64,000 nt of DNA, from NCBI RefSeq assembly GCF_014648255.1, contig NZ_BMQT01000001.1, positions 667,657-731,656 on the forward strand, in the 5' to 3' direction. Origin of the DNA: Nocardioides albus (GTDB lineage Bacteria > Actinomycetota > Actinomycetes > Propionibacteriales > Nocardioidaceae). The notes beneath the pieces are model-generated. The model was given only the letters and a program-made list of their open reading frames with translations. It did not search any database and was not told the origin of the DNA. A program made the position numbers and the translations under genes. Positions 44,933 to 52,225 of the stretch are shown piece by piece; position 1 is the stretch's first letter; each line of letters starts with the position of its first letter.

Positions 44933-45867
44933 TGCGGGTCGGAGAGGGACTCGATCGCCATCGCGGCACAGCCGACCAGGCCCGAGGAGTCGCCGTGCAG
45001 CTGGGCCATGAAGGTGAGCTCGCGGGTGGCGATCGGGTTGGCGCGGGCGTAGACGCTCTCGCGCACCCCGGCGGTGTAGAGATCGAAGGCACCGGCCATG
45101 TCGCCGCCGATGACGACGACCTCCGGGTTGAGCAGGTTGACGGCCGTGGCGACGACCTCACCGAGCTGTCGTCCGCCCTCGCGCAGCAGCCCGCGCGCGA
45201 CAGCATCCCCCGCGAGCGCGGCGGCCACCAGGTCGCGTACGTGACCGGCGGGGACGCCGGAGTCGGTCAGCCGCTGGGCGAGCGCCCAGCCGGACGCGAC
45301 CGTCTCCAGGCACCCGGTCGAGCCACAGCGGCAGGGCCGGTCTCCGGCCGCGTCGATGCGGGTGTGGCCGATCTCGCCGGCCGCCCCGAGGGCACCGGTG
45401 ACGACCTTGCCGTCGGTGATGATGCCCATGCCGAGACCGGTCGAGGCCTTGATGACCAGGGCGTTGCGTACGGGATGGTCGGAGTTGAAGAGCTCAGAGC
45501 GCGCCAGCGCGTGCGCGTCATGAGCGAGGATCAGCGGCGCGTCTGTGAGCGCGGTGAAGTAGGGGGCCAGCTGGACACCGTCCCAGCCGCCCATCGCCGG
45601 GGTGTCGATGCTCATCCCGAGGTCGGGGTTGACCACGCCCGGCAGGCTCATCCCGATCGCCAGCACCGGCAGGTCGATGGAGGCCACCATCTTGGTCATC
45701 CGTTCGACCACCTCGGGCATCAGCGCCTCGGCGGAGATGCCGACCTCGTGATCGCGGGTGTCGCCGGCCAGCTCGCGTCCGGCGAGGTCGAAGACCGCGG
45801 CCTGGCTGCGGCTGCGGCCCACCGCCACCGCCAGCACGACTCCTGGGTCTGAGGATTCGTCGCTCAC
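44929..45867 (-). CDS. ROK-family sugar kinase
   Basis: 312 residues. There is no N-terminal DNA-binding domain, so it is a kinase-type rather than repressor-type ROK protein. The phosphate-1 loop is degenerate (VAVGRSRSQAAVFD in place of DxGGTK). The catalytic Asp 117 is in LAHDAHALARSE, and STGLGMGII is the second nucleotide-binding loop. The zinc site is His 168 with Cys 179, 181 and 186 (GEIGHTRID, CRCGSTGCLE). The GTG at 45867 has TAGACT six bases upstream. The altered glycine loop makes the sugar substrate uncertain. Confidence 0.87.
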   Translation of the reverse strand: MSDESSDPGVVLAVAVGRSRSQAAVFDLAGRELAGDTRDHEVGISAEALMPEVVERMTKMVASIDLPVLAIGMSLPGVVNPDLGMSIDTPAMGGWDGVQLAPYFTALTDAPLILAHDAHALARSELFNSDHPVRNALVIKASTGLGMGIITDGKVVTGALGAAGEIGHTRIDAAGDRPCRCGSTGCLETVASGWALAQRLTDSGVPAGHVRDLVAAALAGDAVARGLLREGGRQLGEVVATAVNLLNPEVVVIGGDMAGAFDLYTAGVRESVYARANPIATRELTFMAQLHGDSSGLVGCAAMAIESLSDPQ

Positions 45868-45873
45868 GACAGC

Positions 45874-45879
45874 AGTCTA
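45874..45879 (-). promoter_or_regulatory. -10 box of the ROK–lrgAB operon (leaderless type)
   Basis: On the minus strand TAGACT stands six bases before the GTG at 45867. Confidence 0.45.
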
Positions 45880-45883
45880 AGCA

Positions 45884-45931
45884 CGGGCCCGGACGCTGGC
45901 CCGGACGCTGGCCCGAACGCGGGCCCGGACG
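45884..45931. repeat. Four tandem 12-bp repeats
   Basis: Units cgggcccggacg, ctggcccggacg, ctggcccgaacg and cgggcccggacg follow one another without gaps between the pirin stop codon and the ROK promoter. Each contains GGCCC, so the run can also pair with itself. Confidence 0.8.
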
Positions 45932-45935
45932 CCAC

Positions 45936-46964
45936 CTAGGACCGCGAGCGGAGGCGCGCGTTGGGGAGCGGGGGTGCGGGGATCGGCTTCTGGTCGTTGC
46001 CCTCGACCACTCCGAAGCGCCCGGCGCCCACCTCCTGGGAGTCCTCGACCAGCTCGCCGCCACGGGTGATCTGGTCCTGCCACTCCTGGCGGTAGGCGAC
46101 GACCTCGTCGTGCGTGCGGCCGACGAAGTTCCACCACATGATGATCGACTCCCCGAACGGCGGACCGCCGAGGAGAAGCAGCCTGGTCCAGGCCTCGCCG
46201 GCCTGCAGGACCAGCGTCGTCGCGCCCGGAGGGGCGTAGGCGAGCGAGTCCTTCTCCACGTCGGCCGAGGCCGGCCCGGACGGGCCGACACCGGTCATCG
46301 ACACCTCGCCGGTGTCCACCAGCACACCGTGCTCGAACCGCTCGTCGACCGGGATCTCGATCCGGGTGCCCGGCTCGAGCAGGATCTCGGCGCCGAGGAG
46401 CTCGGAGTAGGTCCGCACCGGTGAGGTCGCGCCCAGGAGCGATCCCAGGAAGACCCGGACCGTCGCGCCCTCCCGCTCGATCGGCGCCGGGCGATGGTTC
46501 TCGAACGCCGGCTCGACGTCGCGGAACTCGTCGGGAAGAGCGACCCACAGCTGCGCCCCGTGCAGGACGGTGGACTCGGCCGTCGAGTTCTCCGAGTGGG
46601 AGATCCCGCGTCCGGAGGTCATCAGGTTGACCTCGCCCGGGCGCACCATCGCCACCGTGCCGACCGAGTCGCGGTGCTCGATCTCACCGGTGAACAGCCA
46701 GGAGACCGTCGCCAGGCCGGTGTGCGGGTGCGGCGGCACCTCCATCCCCCCGGAGACCACGACATCGTCCGGACCGTAGTGGTCCAGGAAGCACCACGCG
46801 CCGATCAGCGACCGCGCCCGGGCGGGCAGCGTGCGGCGTACGTTCATCGCCCGAGGACCACCCAGCGGGACGTCTCGCGGAGCGATGATCTGGATCTCGA
46901 CGCCTTCGTCGCCGGTCCCACCGACACACTCGACAGGGGCGGGATGCGCGTCCAGGTTGGTCAT
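45936..46964 (-). CDS. Pirin-family protein
   Basis: 342 residues, a bicupin. The metal-binding residues of pirin are present in the N-terminal cupin: His 79 and His 81 in PPHPHTGLATVSWL, and His 123 and Glu 125 in GRGISHSENS. The C-terminal cupin (PPFGESIIMWWNFVGRTHDE) matches the Pirin_C region. Bacterial pirins include quercetin dioxygenases and regulators of central metabolism, so the function is not fixed. The ATG at 46964 has TAGCGT six bases upstream. Confidence 0.92.
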   Translation of the reverse strand: MTNLDAHPAPVECVGGTGDEGVEIQIIAPRDVPLGGPRAMNVRRTLPARARSLIGAWCFLDHYGPDDVVVSGGMEVPPHPHTGLATVSWLFTGEIEHRDSVGTVAMVRPGEVNLMTSGRGISHSENSTAESTVLHGAQLWVALPDEFRDVEPAFENHRPAPIEREGATVRVFLGSLLGATSPVRTYSELLGAEILLEPGTRIEIPVDERFEHGVLVDTGEVSMTGVGPSGPASADVEKDSLAYAPPGATTLVLQAGEAWTRLLLLGGPPFGESIIMWWNFVGRTHDEVVAYRQEWQDQITRGGELVEDSQEVGAGRFGVVEGNDQKPIPAPPLPNARLRSRS

Positions 46965-46970
46965 GCCCCA

Positions 46971-46976
46971 ACGCTA
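46971..46976 (-). promoter_or_regulatory. -10 box of the pirin gene (leaderless type)
   Basis: On the minus strand TAGCGT stands six bases before the ATG at 46964. Confidence 0.5.
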
Positions 46977-47055
46977 CTCCGCTCGATGTCCCCCTGGACG
47001 AGTACGCCGCCTCGCCATGCCGGCGTCACATCGAGGTCGTCGGTGGGCTACTTCG

Positions 47056-48240
47056 ATGCCACACGATTGGCCTGTGCTCATCGCTCAGCTCGCGAACTTC
47101 GTCGGCCCCACCTCCGGCGGGATGAAGACGGCTCTGGAGGCCCTCGCCCGTGGTTATCTCGAGGCGGGCCACGACCGGCTCCTGGTCGTCCCCGGCCCGT
47201 ACGACGCGGTCACCTCGACCGACCTCGGCGACGTGGTGCAGCTCAGAGCACCGCGCGTGGGCGGTGGCTACCGGCTGATCCTCGAGCCGTGGCGAGTGAC
47301 CGACGTGCTGACCCGCTACCGGCCGACGAGTCTGGAGGTCAGCGACAAGTTCACGATGCTTCCGGTCTCCCGCTGGGCCCGGCGCCAGGGCATCGGGACG
47401 GTGCTCTTCTCCCACGAGCGCCTCGACGAGTACATGCCCACCTACACCGGCATGGACACCACCTCGAAGGTCTCCACCGCGCTCCTGAACCGGATGCTGG
47501 TGCGCTCCTTCGACCAGGTGCTGGTGACCTCCGACTACGCCCGGCACGAGTTCGAGCCGCTGGCTGCTGCCGTCGGCTGCCCGATCGCCCAGGTGCCGCT
47601 CGGCGTCGACCTGGACAGCTTTCCGCCCTCGCTCGGACATCGCGACGACACACTGAGGCTCGTCCACGTGGGACGGCTCTCCCGCGAGAAGTCGCCGGAC
47701 CTCGCGGTCGCCACCGCCGTCGAGCTGCATCGCCGCGGTTTCGCCGTCCGGATGGACGTCTACGGCGACGGCCCGCACCGTGCCGAGATCGAGGCGATCG
47801 CCGCCGGCGCACCGGTCGTCTTCCACGGACACGTCGCCGACCGCCACCGCATCGCCGCGGCGCTCCGTGAAGCCGACGTGGCCCTCTCCGTCTGCCCCCG
47901 CGAGACCTTCGGGCTGGCGGTCCTGGAGGCCCTCGCCAGCGGTACGCCGGTGGTGACCGCCGACCGCGGCGGCGCCCGTGAGCTCGTCGACTCCCGGTGC
48001 GGAGCCTGGGCATCGGCCCATCCGGGAGCGCTGGCCGACGCGGTCATCGACGTCGCCGAGCGGCCGGTCGTGGCGACCCGCCGCGCCGCCCGCGAGCGGG
48101 CCGAGCAGTTCCCGTGGGCGCGCACGATCGAGGAGATGCTGGAGCTTCACGAGAGCCTCGCGCAGGAGACCACACCGACCTACCTCGTCGCTCGGTCCCG
48201 GCAGCGGCAAGCCTCCCGGCGGACTCGGCGCTACGCCTGA
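47056..48240 (+). CDS. GT4-family glycosyltransferase
   Basis: 394 residues from the ATG at 47056 (MPHDWPVLIAQLANF). The GTG at 47074, six codons on, is a serious alternative because CACGAT lies six bases before it and the Rossmann fold begins right there. It has a GT-B fold: the N-terminal glycine turn in NFVGPTSGGMKTAL, then LRLVHVGRLSREKSPDLAVA and the donor-site E-x7-E motif CPRETFGLAVLEALASGTPV. It resembles mannosyltransferases of the PimB/MgtA kind. The acceptor is unknown. The C-terminal tail is very basic (RSRQRQASRRTRRYA). Confidence 0.88.
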   Translation: MPHDWPVLIAQLANFVGPTSGGMKTALEALARGYLEAGHDRLLVVPGPYDAVTSTDLGDVVQLRAPRVGGGYRLILEPWRVTDVLTRYRPTSLEVSDKFTMLPVSRWARRQGIGTVLFSHERLDEYMPTYTGMDTTSKVSTALLNRMLVRSFDQVLVTSDYARHEFEPLAAAVGCPIAQVPLGVDLDSFPPSLGHRDDTLRLVHVGRLSREKSPDLAVATAVELHRRGFAVRMDVYGDGPHRAEIEAIAAGAPVVFHGHVADRHRIAAALREADVALSVCPRETFGLAVLEALASGTPVVTADRGGARELVDSRCGAWASAHPGALADAVIDVAERPVVATRRAARERAEQFPWARTIEEMLELHESLAQETTPTYLVARSRQRQASRRTRRYA

Positions 48241-48331
48241 ACGAGTTGTCCGCGCCTCAGGCCGTGCCCTTTCTGTGGAAGTCTCGTTACCTTACTGAGA
48301 TCCTTCCCAGCGATGACCACGTGAGGCGCAC

Positions 48332-48550
48332 ATGAGCGAGCTGACCACCCAGCAGCAGACGCACTTCGCCGACTCCTTCGGGCCGGTGTGTCGGGCGTAC
48401 GGAGAAGATCCGCCGACCTCCTACGACTATCGAGACGTCACCTGCAGCGAGTGCCGGCATGCCGCGCCCTACATCAGCGCCCTGCCCGAGCACCTCAAGC
48501 CCAAGTCGACCAGGCGTCGCTCCTGGCCGCGCTCGATGCAGGACCACTAG
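48332..48550 (+). CDS. Small hypothetical protein with CxxC motif
   Basis: 72 residues. I do not recognise the family. GAGG lies about seven bases upstream of the ATG at 48332. A single CxxC (DVTCSECRH) near residue 38–41, a third Cys at about 20, and a basic C-terminus (PKSTRRRSWPRSMQDH) are the only features. It overlaps the end of the convergent DMT gene by four bases. The coding potential is plausible but not certain. Confidence 0.5.
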   Translation: MSELTTQQQTHFADSFGPVCRAYGEDPPTSYDYRDVTCSECRHAAPYISALPEHLKPKSTRRRSWPRSMQDH

Positions 48551-49434
48551 GAAACTGGGACCTCGGTTCGCTCGTGCTGCGGCGGGGTCCACCTCGCCGC
48601 CGACCTCGACCGGGCGAGCCCGACGATCCCGACGACCAGCAGCGCTCCGGCGCACACCGCGACCCACGGCGTGGGGGCGGAGGCGCCGAAGGCGACCACG
48701 GCCGCGACGTACGAGACGGTGGGGTTGGTGATCGTCATCGCTGCCATCGCCCAGGGCAGCGGGCCGGCGGCGAGAGCGGCCTGGGTGAGCACGATCCCGA
48801 GGCCGCAGGTGCACAGCAGCCCGTAGAACGCCGGCAGCGTGAGCATGCCGGGGACGCCGTCGGCGGCGGCCCGGTCGGCGGTGATCTTCAGCAGCACCGA
48901 GGTGGTCGCGAACGAGCATCCGGCCGCGACGGCCGTGGTCGCCGCCGCGATCGGCGGCGGGAACCGGTGCGCCACCAGCAGGAGTACGCAGATCACGACC
49001 GCCACACACCCGGCGAAGAGCGCGACGCGGCCGACGTCGGCGTAGGTGCCGCCGCGATGGTCGTCGGTGACCAGGAGGATCACGCCGCCACAGATCGCGG
49101 CCCCGCTGGCCCAGTCGGCGACCGTCGGCCAGTGGCGAGCGGCGATCGATGCGAAGACGAGCGCGAAGAGCAGCTGCGTCGGCATCACCGACTGCACCAC
49201 CGAGACCGACCCCAGGTGGAGCGCGACCGCCTGCACCCCGAAGCCGCCCGCGTTGATCGCCGCCCCGGCGACCCACAGCGGGTTGCGCACCAGCGCCAGC
49301 ATCAGCCGCTCGACTCCGGAGATCCCGCCGCTGCGGCCGGGGGCGAGCGCGCTGGCTCGCTGCTGCACCGCCGCGGAGAGCGAGAACAGGACACATGCAG
49401 CGAGAGCCAGGCCCACGGCCGCGGCATGATCCAT
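48547..49434 (-). CDS. DMT-superfamily membrane transporter
   Basis: 295 residues with about ten helices, like EamA/DMT metabolite transporters. The first half ends with IAARHWPTVADWASGAAICG and the second half repeats the pattern (MTITNPTVSYVAAVVAFGAS). The ATG at 49434 has TAGCGT six bases upstream (49441–49446). The substrate is unknown. It has no operon partner; the upstream neighbour is separated by about 70 bases. Confidence 0.85.
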   Translation of the reverse strand: MDHAAAVGLALAACVLFSLSAAVQQRASALAPGRSGGISGVERLMLALVRNPLWVAGAAINAGGFGVQAVALHLGSVSVVQSVMPTQLLFALVFASIAARHWPTVADWASGAAICGGVILLVTDDHRGGTYADVGRVALFAGCVAVVICVLLLVAHRFPPPIAAATTAVAAGCSFATTSVLLKITADRAAADGVPGMLTLPAFYGLLCTCGLGIVLTQAALAAGPLPWAMAAMTITNPTVSYVAAVVAFGASAPTPWVAVCAGALLVVGIVGLARSRSAARWTPPQHERTEVPVS

Positions 49435-49440
49435 GCCTCG

Positions 49441-49446
49441 ACGCTA
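49441..49446 (-). promoter_or_regulatory. -10 box of the DMT transporter gene (leaderless type)
   Basis: On the minus strand TAGCGT stands six bases before the ATG at 49434, the same hexamer and spacing as at the pirin gene. Confidence 0.5.
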
Positions 49447-49505
49447 GATCCCTGACCTGAACTCGCCGGGTCCTGCGGCGAGCATCGGATGAACCCTGGG
49501 AGGCG

Positions 49506-51233
49506 TCATCCTTGCACCTTGGCGCCCATGATCTCGCCGTAGTCGACCCCGATGACCGTCGGATCCCCCTGGTTCGGCACCGTCAGCGCGACCGTCACCG
49601 CGGTCCGGATCGAGAGGTTCTTGCCCGCCCGGCTGCGGAACTCGTCGTACGGCGGGTTCCACTCCCACTCGCCGTCCTGGCCGCCTACGGTGGAGTCGAC
49701 GGTGAAGTCCAGGATCGCGAGCACTCCGTCGGGGGTCTGCACCACCCGCGTGCTGGTCTCGTCGAACGGCTCGGCGGTCGTCTTGACCATGTCGACACCC
49801 ATGTCCGCGGCGTACGCGGCGATGTCGCTGCCCGGATCGGCCAGCGCCTTCGACCCGCCGAGACCAGCGATCCTCTTCTTGCCCTTCCTGGGCTTCTCCA
49901 GATAGGCGTCGATCTTGCCGGCCAGGTCCTGGACCTGCTTCATCGCTTCCGGGGAGGCCGGAGCAGCGCCCTCGATCTCGGGCGGGACCACCTTCTTCCT
50001 GACCGCGAGGCTGCTGCGTACCTTCCACGGCGAGAGCGCGTCCTGCTGCTCGTAGACCGCCATCCGGGTCAGCTTGGCCTTCTTGTCGCCCTTGACCTCG
50101 ACCTCCACGACGGCCCACATCGGGTACTCGCTGAGCTGCACCGACCACACTCGCCCCGGAACCGCCACCCAGGTGGGCGCGCGATCCTGCAGATCGAAGC
50201 CCTTGCCCGCGGCAGAGGCGAGCTGGTCCTTTGCCAGGACCGGACCACTGTCCGCCTCTGCCCATGCCTCGGCCTTCCACTTCCCCGGCTGGTTGGCCTT
50301 GATCGCCTTGTTGTTGCGCTTGTTCCAGTCGGCGATGACCTCGTCCACGGCCTTCTTCTGCATGGAGACCTTGCTGGCCGTCGCCAGCTCCACCGAGGCC
50401 GGCATCGAACAACCGGCGAGCCCGAGACCGAGTACGCCGATGCCTGCTGCCGTTCGGAGGCGGCGGTAGAGACCTGGCGCCGGCGGGCGCTGGGCCGGGC
50501 CCGGGACGGGTCCCGAGGGGACCGCGACCGTCGGTGCGGTCGGGATCGCCCCCATCAGGGCGTGCGGGGCGTACCGGACCGGCGGCATCTGAGGCGGCTC
50601 CCACTGGTCCCTCCGCCCGCGTCCCGCGCGGAGCAGCAGGACCGCACCGAGGACGAGCAAGGTGCCGAGGCCGGCACCGACCAGCGCGGTCGCGAAGAGG
50701 CCGTCCAACCGGTAGCCGAAGGAGAGCTTGATCGGCGTACCGTTCCTGCTCGCTGCCAGGAACGAGACCGGCTCGCCCGCGAGCGTCACCTTCAGCTCCT
50801 GGGTGCCGGTGCCGGAGACGGACTCGTGCCACCACGGCGCCCCGGAGGCATCCGGCACCGGCTCCCCCGAACCCGCGGTGCCGCTCACCCTGGTCAACGG
50901 GGTCTTGGCGATCTCGACGGCGTTCGTGTCCTCGACGACGTCGAGCACGTCGACCGGATTGCCCACTCCGATGTACGTCTCCCCGGACCCCTGAACCCGA
51001 ACGGTGACCGGAAGCTGGTCGAAGGCGAACGCCTCCGGCGTCGAGTACGCCGCGCCCTGGGCGATCGGGGTCTCCTTGCCCACCATCACGTCGTCCGGGC
51101 CGGTCGCGATGGCCAGCCCGGAACCGACCAGGAGCAGGGGCGCGCCGAGCAGCCCCAGGACGATCGCGGCCAGCGTGCCTCCTCGTCTCTGTCCGTGAGG
51201 AGGGGTCACGGGGGCGTACGTCGCCGAGCTCAT
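49506..51233 (-). CDS. Membrane protein with internal lipobox, function unknown
   Basis: 575 residues. The ATG at 51233 has GGAAGG upstream. A first helix (LAAIVLGLLGAPLLLVGSGL, about residues 21–43) leads to an external domain of about 130 residues, then a second helix (LFATALVGAGLGTLLVLGAV, near 175–200). A cytoplasmic Pro-rich stretch follows, and then RLRTAAGIGVLGLGLAG followed by C, a sequence that looks exactly like a lipoprotein signal with lipobox LAGC, placed near residue 275. A C-terminal domain of about 300 residues follows. It looks like a fusion of a membrane protein and a lipoprotein. No family was recognised. Confidence 0.75.
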   Translation of the reverse strand: MSSATYAPVTPPHGQRRGGTLAAIVLGLLGAPLLLVGSGLAIATGPDDVMVGKETPIAQGAAYSTPEAFAFDQLPVTVRVQGSGETYIGVGNPVDVLDVVEDTNAVEIAKTPLTRVSGTAGSGEPVPDASGAPWWHESVSGTGTQELKVTLAGEPVSFLAASRNGTPIKLSFGYRLDGLFATALVGAGLGTLLVLGAVLLLRAGRGRRDQWEPPQMPPVRYAPHALMGAIPTAPTVAVPSGPVPGPAQRPPAPGLYRRLRTAAGIGVLGLGLAGCSMPASVELATASKVSMQKKAVDEVIADWNKRNNKAIKANQPGKWKAEAWAEADSGPVLAKDQLASAAGKGFDLQDRAPTWVAVPGRVWSVQLSEYPMWAVVEVEVKGDKKAKLTRMAVYEQQDALSPWKVRSSLAVRKKVVPPEIEGAAPASPEAMKQVQDLAGKIDAYLEKPRKGKKRIAGLGGSKALADPGSDIAAYAADMGVDMVKTTAEPFDETSTRVVQTPDGVLAILDFTVDSTVGGQDGEWEWNPPYDEFRSRAGKNLSIRTAVTVALTVPNQGDPTVIGVDYGEIMGAKVQG

Positions 51234-51548
51234 CGAAGCCTTCCAAGTGGGGGTCCCGAGAAATAGGACGCGGCAATGTAGCGCGCATCGCCGTTGCCGG
51301 GAACCGATTTCCCAGCGGCCTCCGATGGCCCTTCGCGATGCCGACCGACCTCAGAACCGACGTCTCGAAGCCGCATGAAACGTTTACGTTTCCTTGGTAA
51401 CCAAATTGCCGTGTCGGTGTGTGTATCCACCATTGGCTGTCCATAGCGTCGTCACGCGGACGTAGGCATGAAGAGGCTGCGGTTTCGTCTCGAATGCCCG
51501 CGCCCGATGAAGTTGTTTCGATTCGAAATTGACGACGAAAGGCAAGAA
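51234..51548. promoter_or_regulatory. Divergent intergenic region with operator-like palindromes (315 bp, no gene)
   Basis: This separates the membrane-lipoprotein gene from the small secreted protein gene. It contains the palindrome gaaacgt-tt-acgtttc (51377–51392), immediately followed by ttggt-a-accaa (51394–51404), in an AT-rich patch. TAGCGT at about 51445 could be a -10 box, but no matching -35 was found. AAAGG at 51537–51541 serves the plus-strand start. There is no gene or named RNA. Confidence 0.5.
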
Positions 51549-52097
51549 ATGAGCAAGAAGACAGGGATGCTCCGCCGCGCCGCGGCGGTAGCCGCCTTCT
51601 CGGGTGTCGCCTTCGCACTGACGACCGGAGCCGCCACCGCGGCCCCGGTCACCGACGATGCCACCACCTCGGTCAGCACCTCGACCAACGACCTCTCGCC
51701 CTCGACGCAGAAGGCGTGGGACGACTTCATCATCGGCGGCTCCTTCCTCGCCGGCGGCCTCGCTCAGATGGTCAGCGGCGCCTGGATCGGTGCCCCGGGC
51801 ACCCTGATGTCCGGTGCCACCGGCGCTCCGATGACCCCGGAGCAGCTGCAGGCCTGGGAAGACTGGAACGAGGGCGCGCACAAGGCCGGTATGGGCGCCG
51901 CGATGCTCGTCTCGGGTGCCTACATCGGCGCGCCGGGCTACATCTACGACAAGATCACCGCGGGTGCCACCCCGGCTGACCTTTCGCCCGCCGAGCTCGA
52001 GCAGGTCTCCTTCCTGATCCCGCAGGACAGCCCCGTGTTCGACGGTCTCCCGACCGAGCAGATCCCGAATCCGATGGCCCCGATGGGCTCGCTCTGA
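51549..52097 (+). CDS. Small secreted protein with duplicated glycine-rich segment
   Basis: 182 residues from the ATG at 51549, with AAAGG seven bases upstream. A signal peptide (MLRRAAAVAAFSGVAFALTT, cleavage after ATA-A) exports it. The mature part contains two related segments: AQMVSGAWIGAPGTLMSGAT then AMLVSGAYIGAPGYIYDKIT, each followed by a Pro-led acidic stretch (MTPEQLQAWEDW, LSPAELEQVSF). The hydrophobic Gly/Ala segments could insert in a membrane or pack together. I do not recognise the family. It ends in a strong terminator. Confidence 0.78.
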   Translation: MSKKTGMLRRAAAVAAFSGVAFALTTGAATAAPVTDDATTSVSTSTNDLSPSTQKAWDDFIIGGSFLAGGLAQMVSGAWIGAPGTLMSGATGAPMTPEQLQAWEDWNEGAHKAGMGAAMLVSGAYIGAPGYIYDKITAGATPADLSPAELEQVSFLIPQDSPVFDGLPTEQIPNPMAPMGSL

Positions 52098-52168
52098 GCC
52101 ATATCGGCTGAGGCAACGCGGCACAGCCGGTAGATCGTACCCACCACGTTCTGACCGGCACCGTCGCA

Positions 52169-52216
52169 CAGCTGGCCCTGGAGTGCACTCGTGCACCCCA
52201 GGGCCAGCTGCCTTTT
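52169..52216 (+). terminator. Intrinsic terminator of the small secreted protein gene
   Basis: The perfect 13-bp arms cagctggccctgg (52169–52181) and ccagggccagctg (52198–52210) with an inner gtgcac/gtgcac pair are followed by CCTTTTC. It is the best intrinsic terminator in the window. Confidence 0.85.
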
Positions 52217-52225
52217 CAGGCACTC

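Noticed and set aside
44929..45867. ROK-type transcriptional repressor
   Set aside because: There is no N-terminal helix-turn-helix, and the length fits the kinase subgroup.
49444..51618. 724-codon minus-strand open frame overlapping the internal-lipobox gene in another frame
   Set aside because: Its translation is Arg/Gly-rich and featureless, while the overlapping 575-residue frame has hydrophobic helices and a ribosome-binding site.
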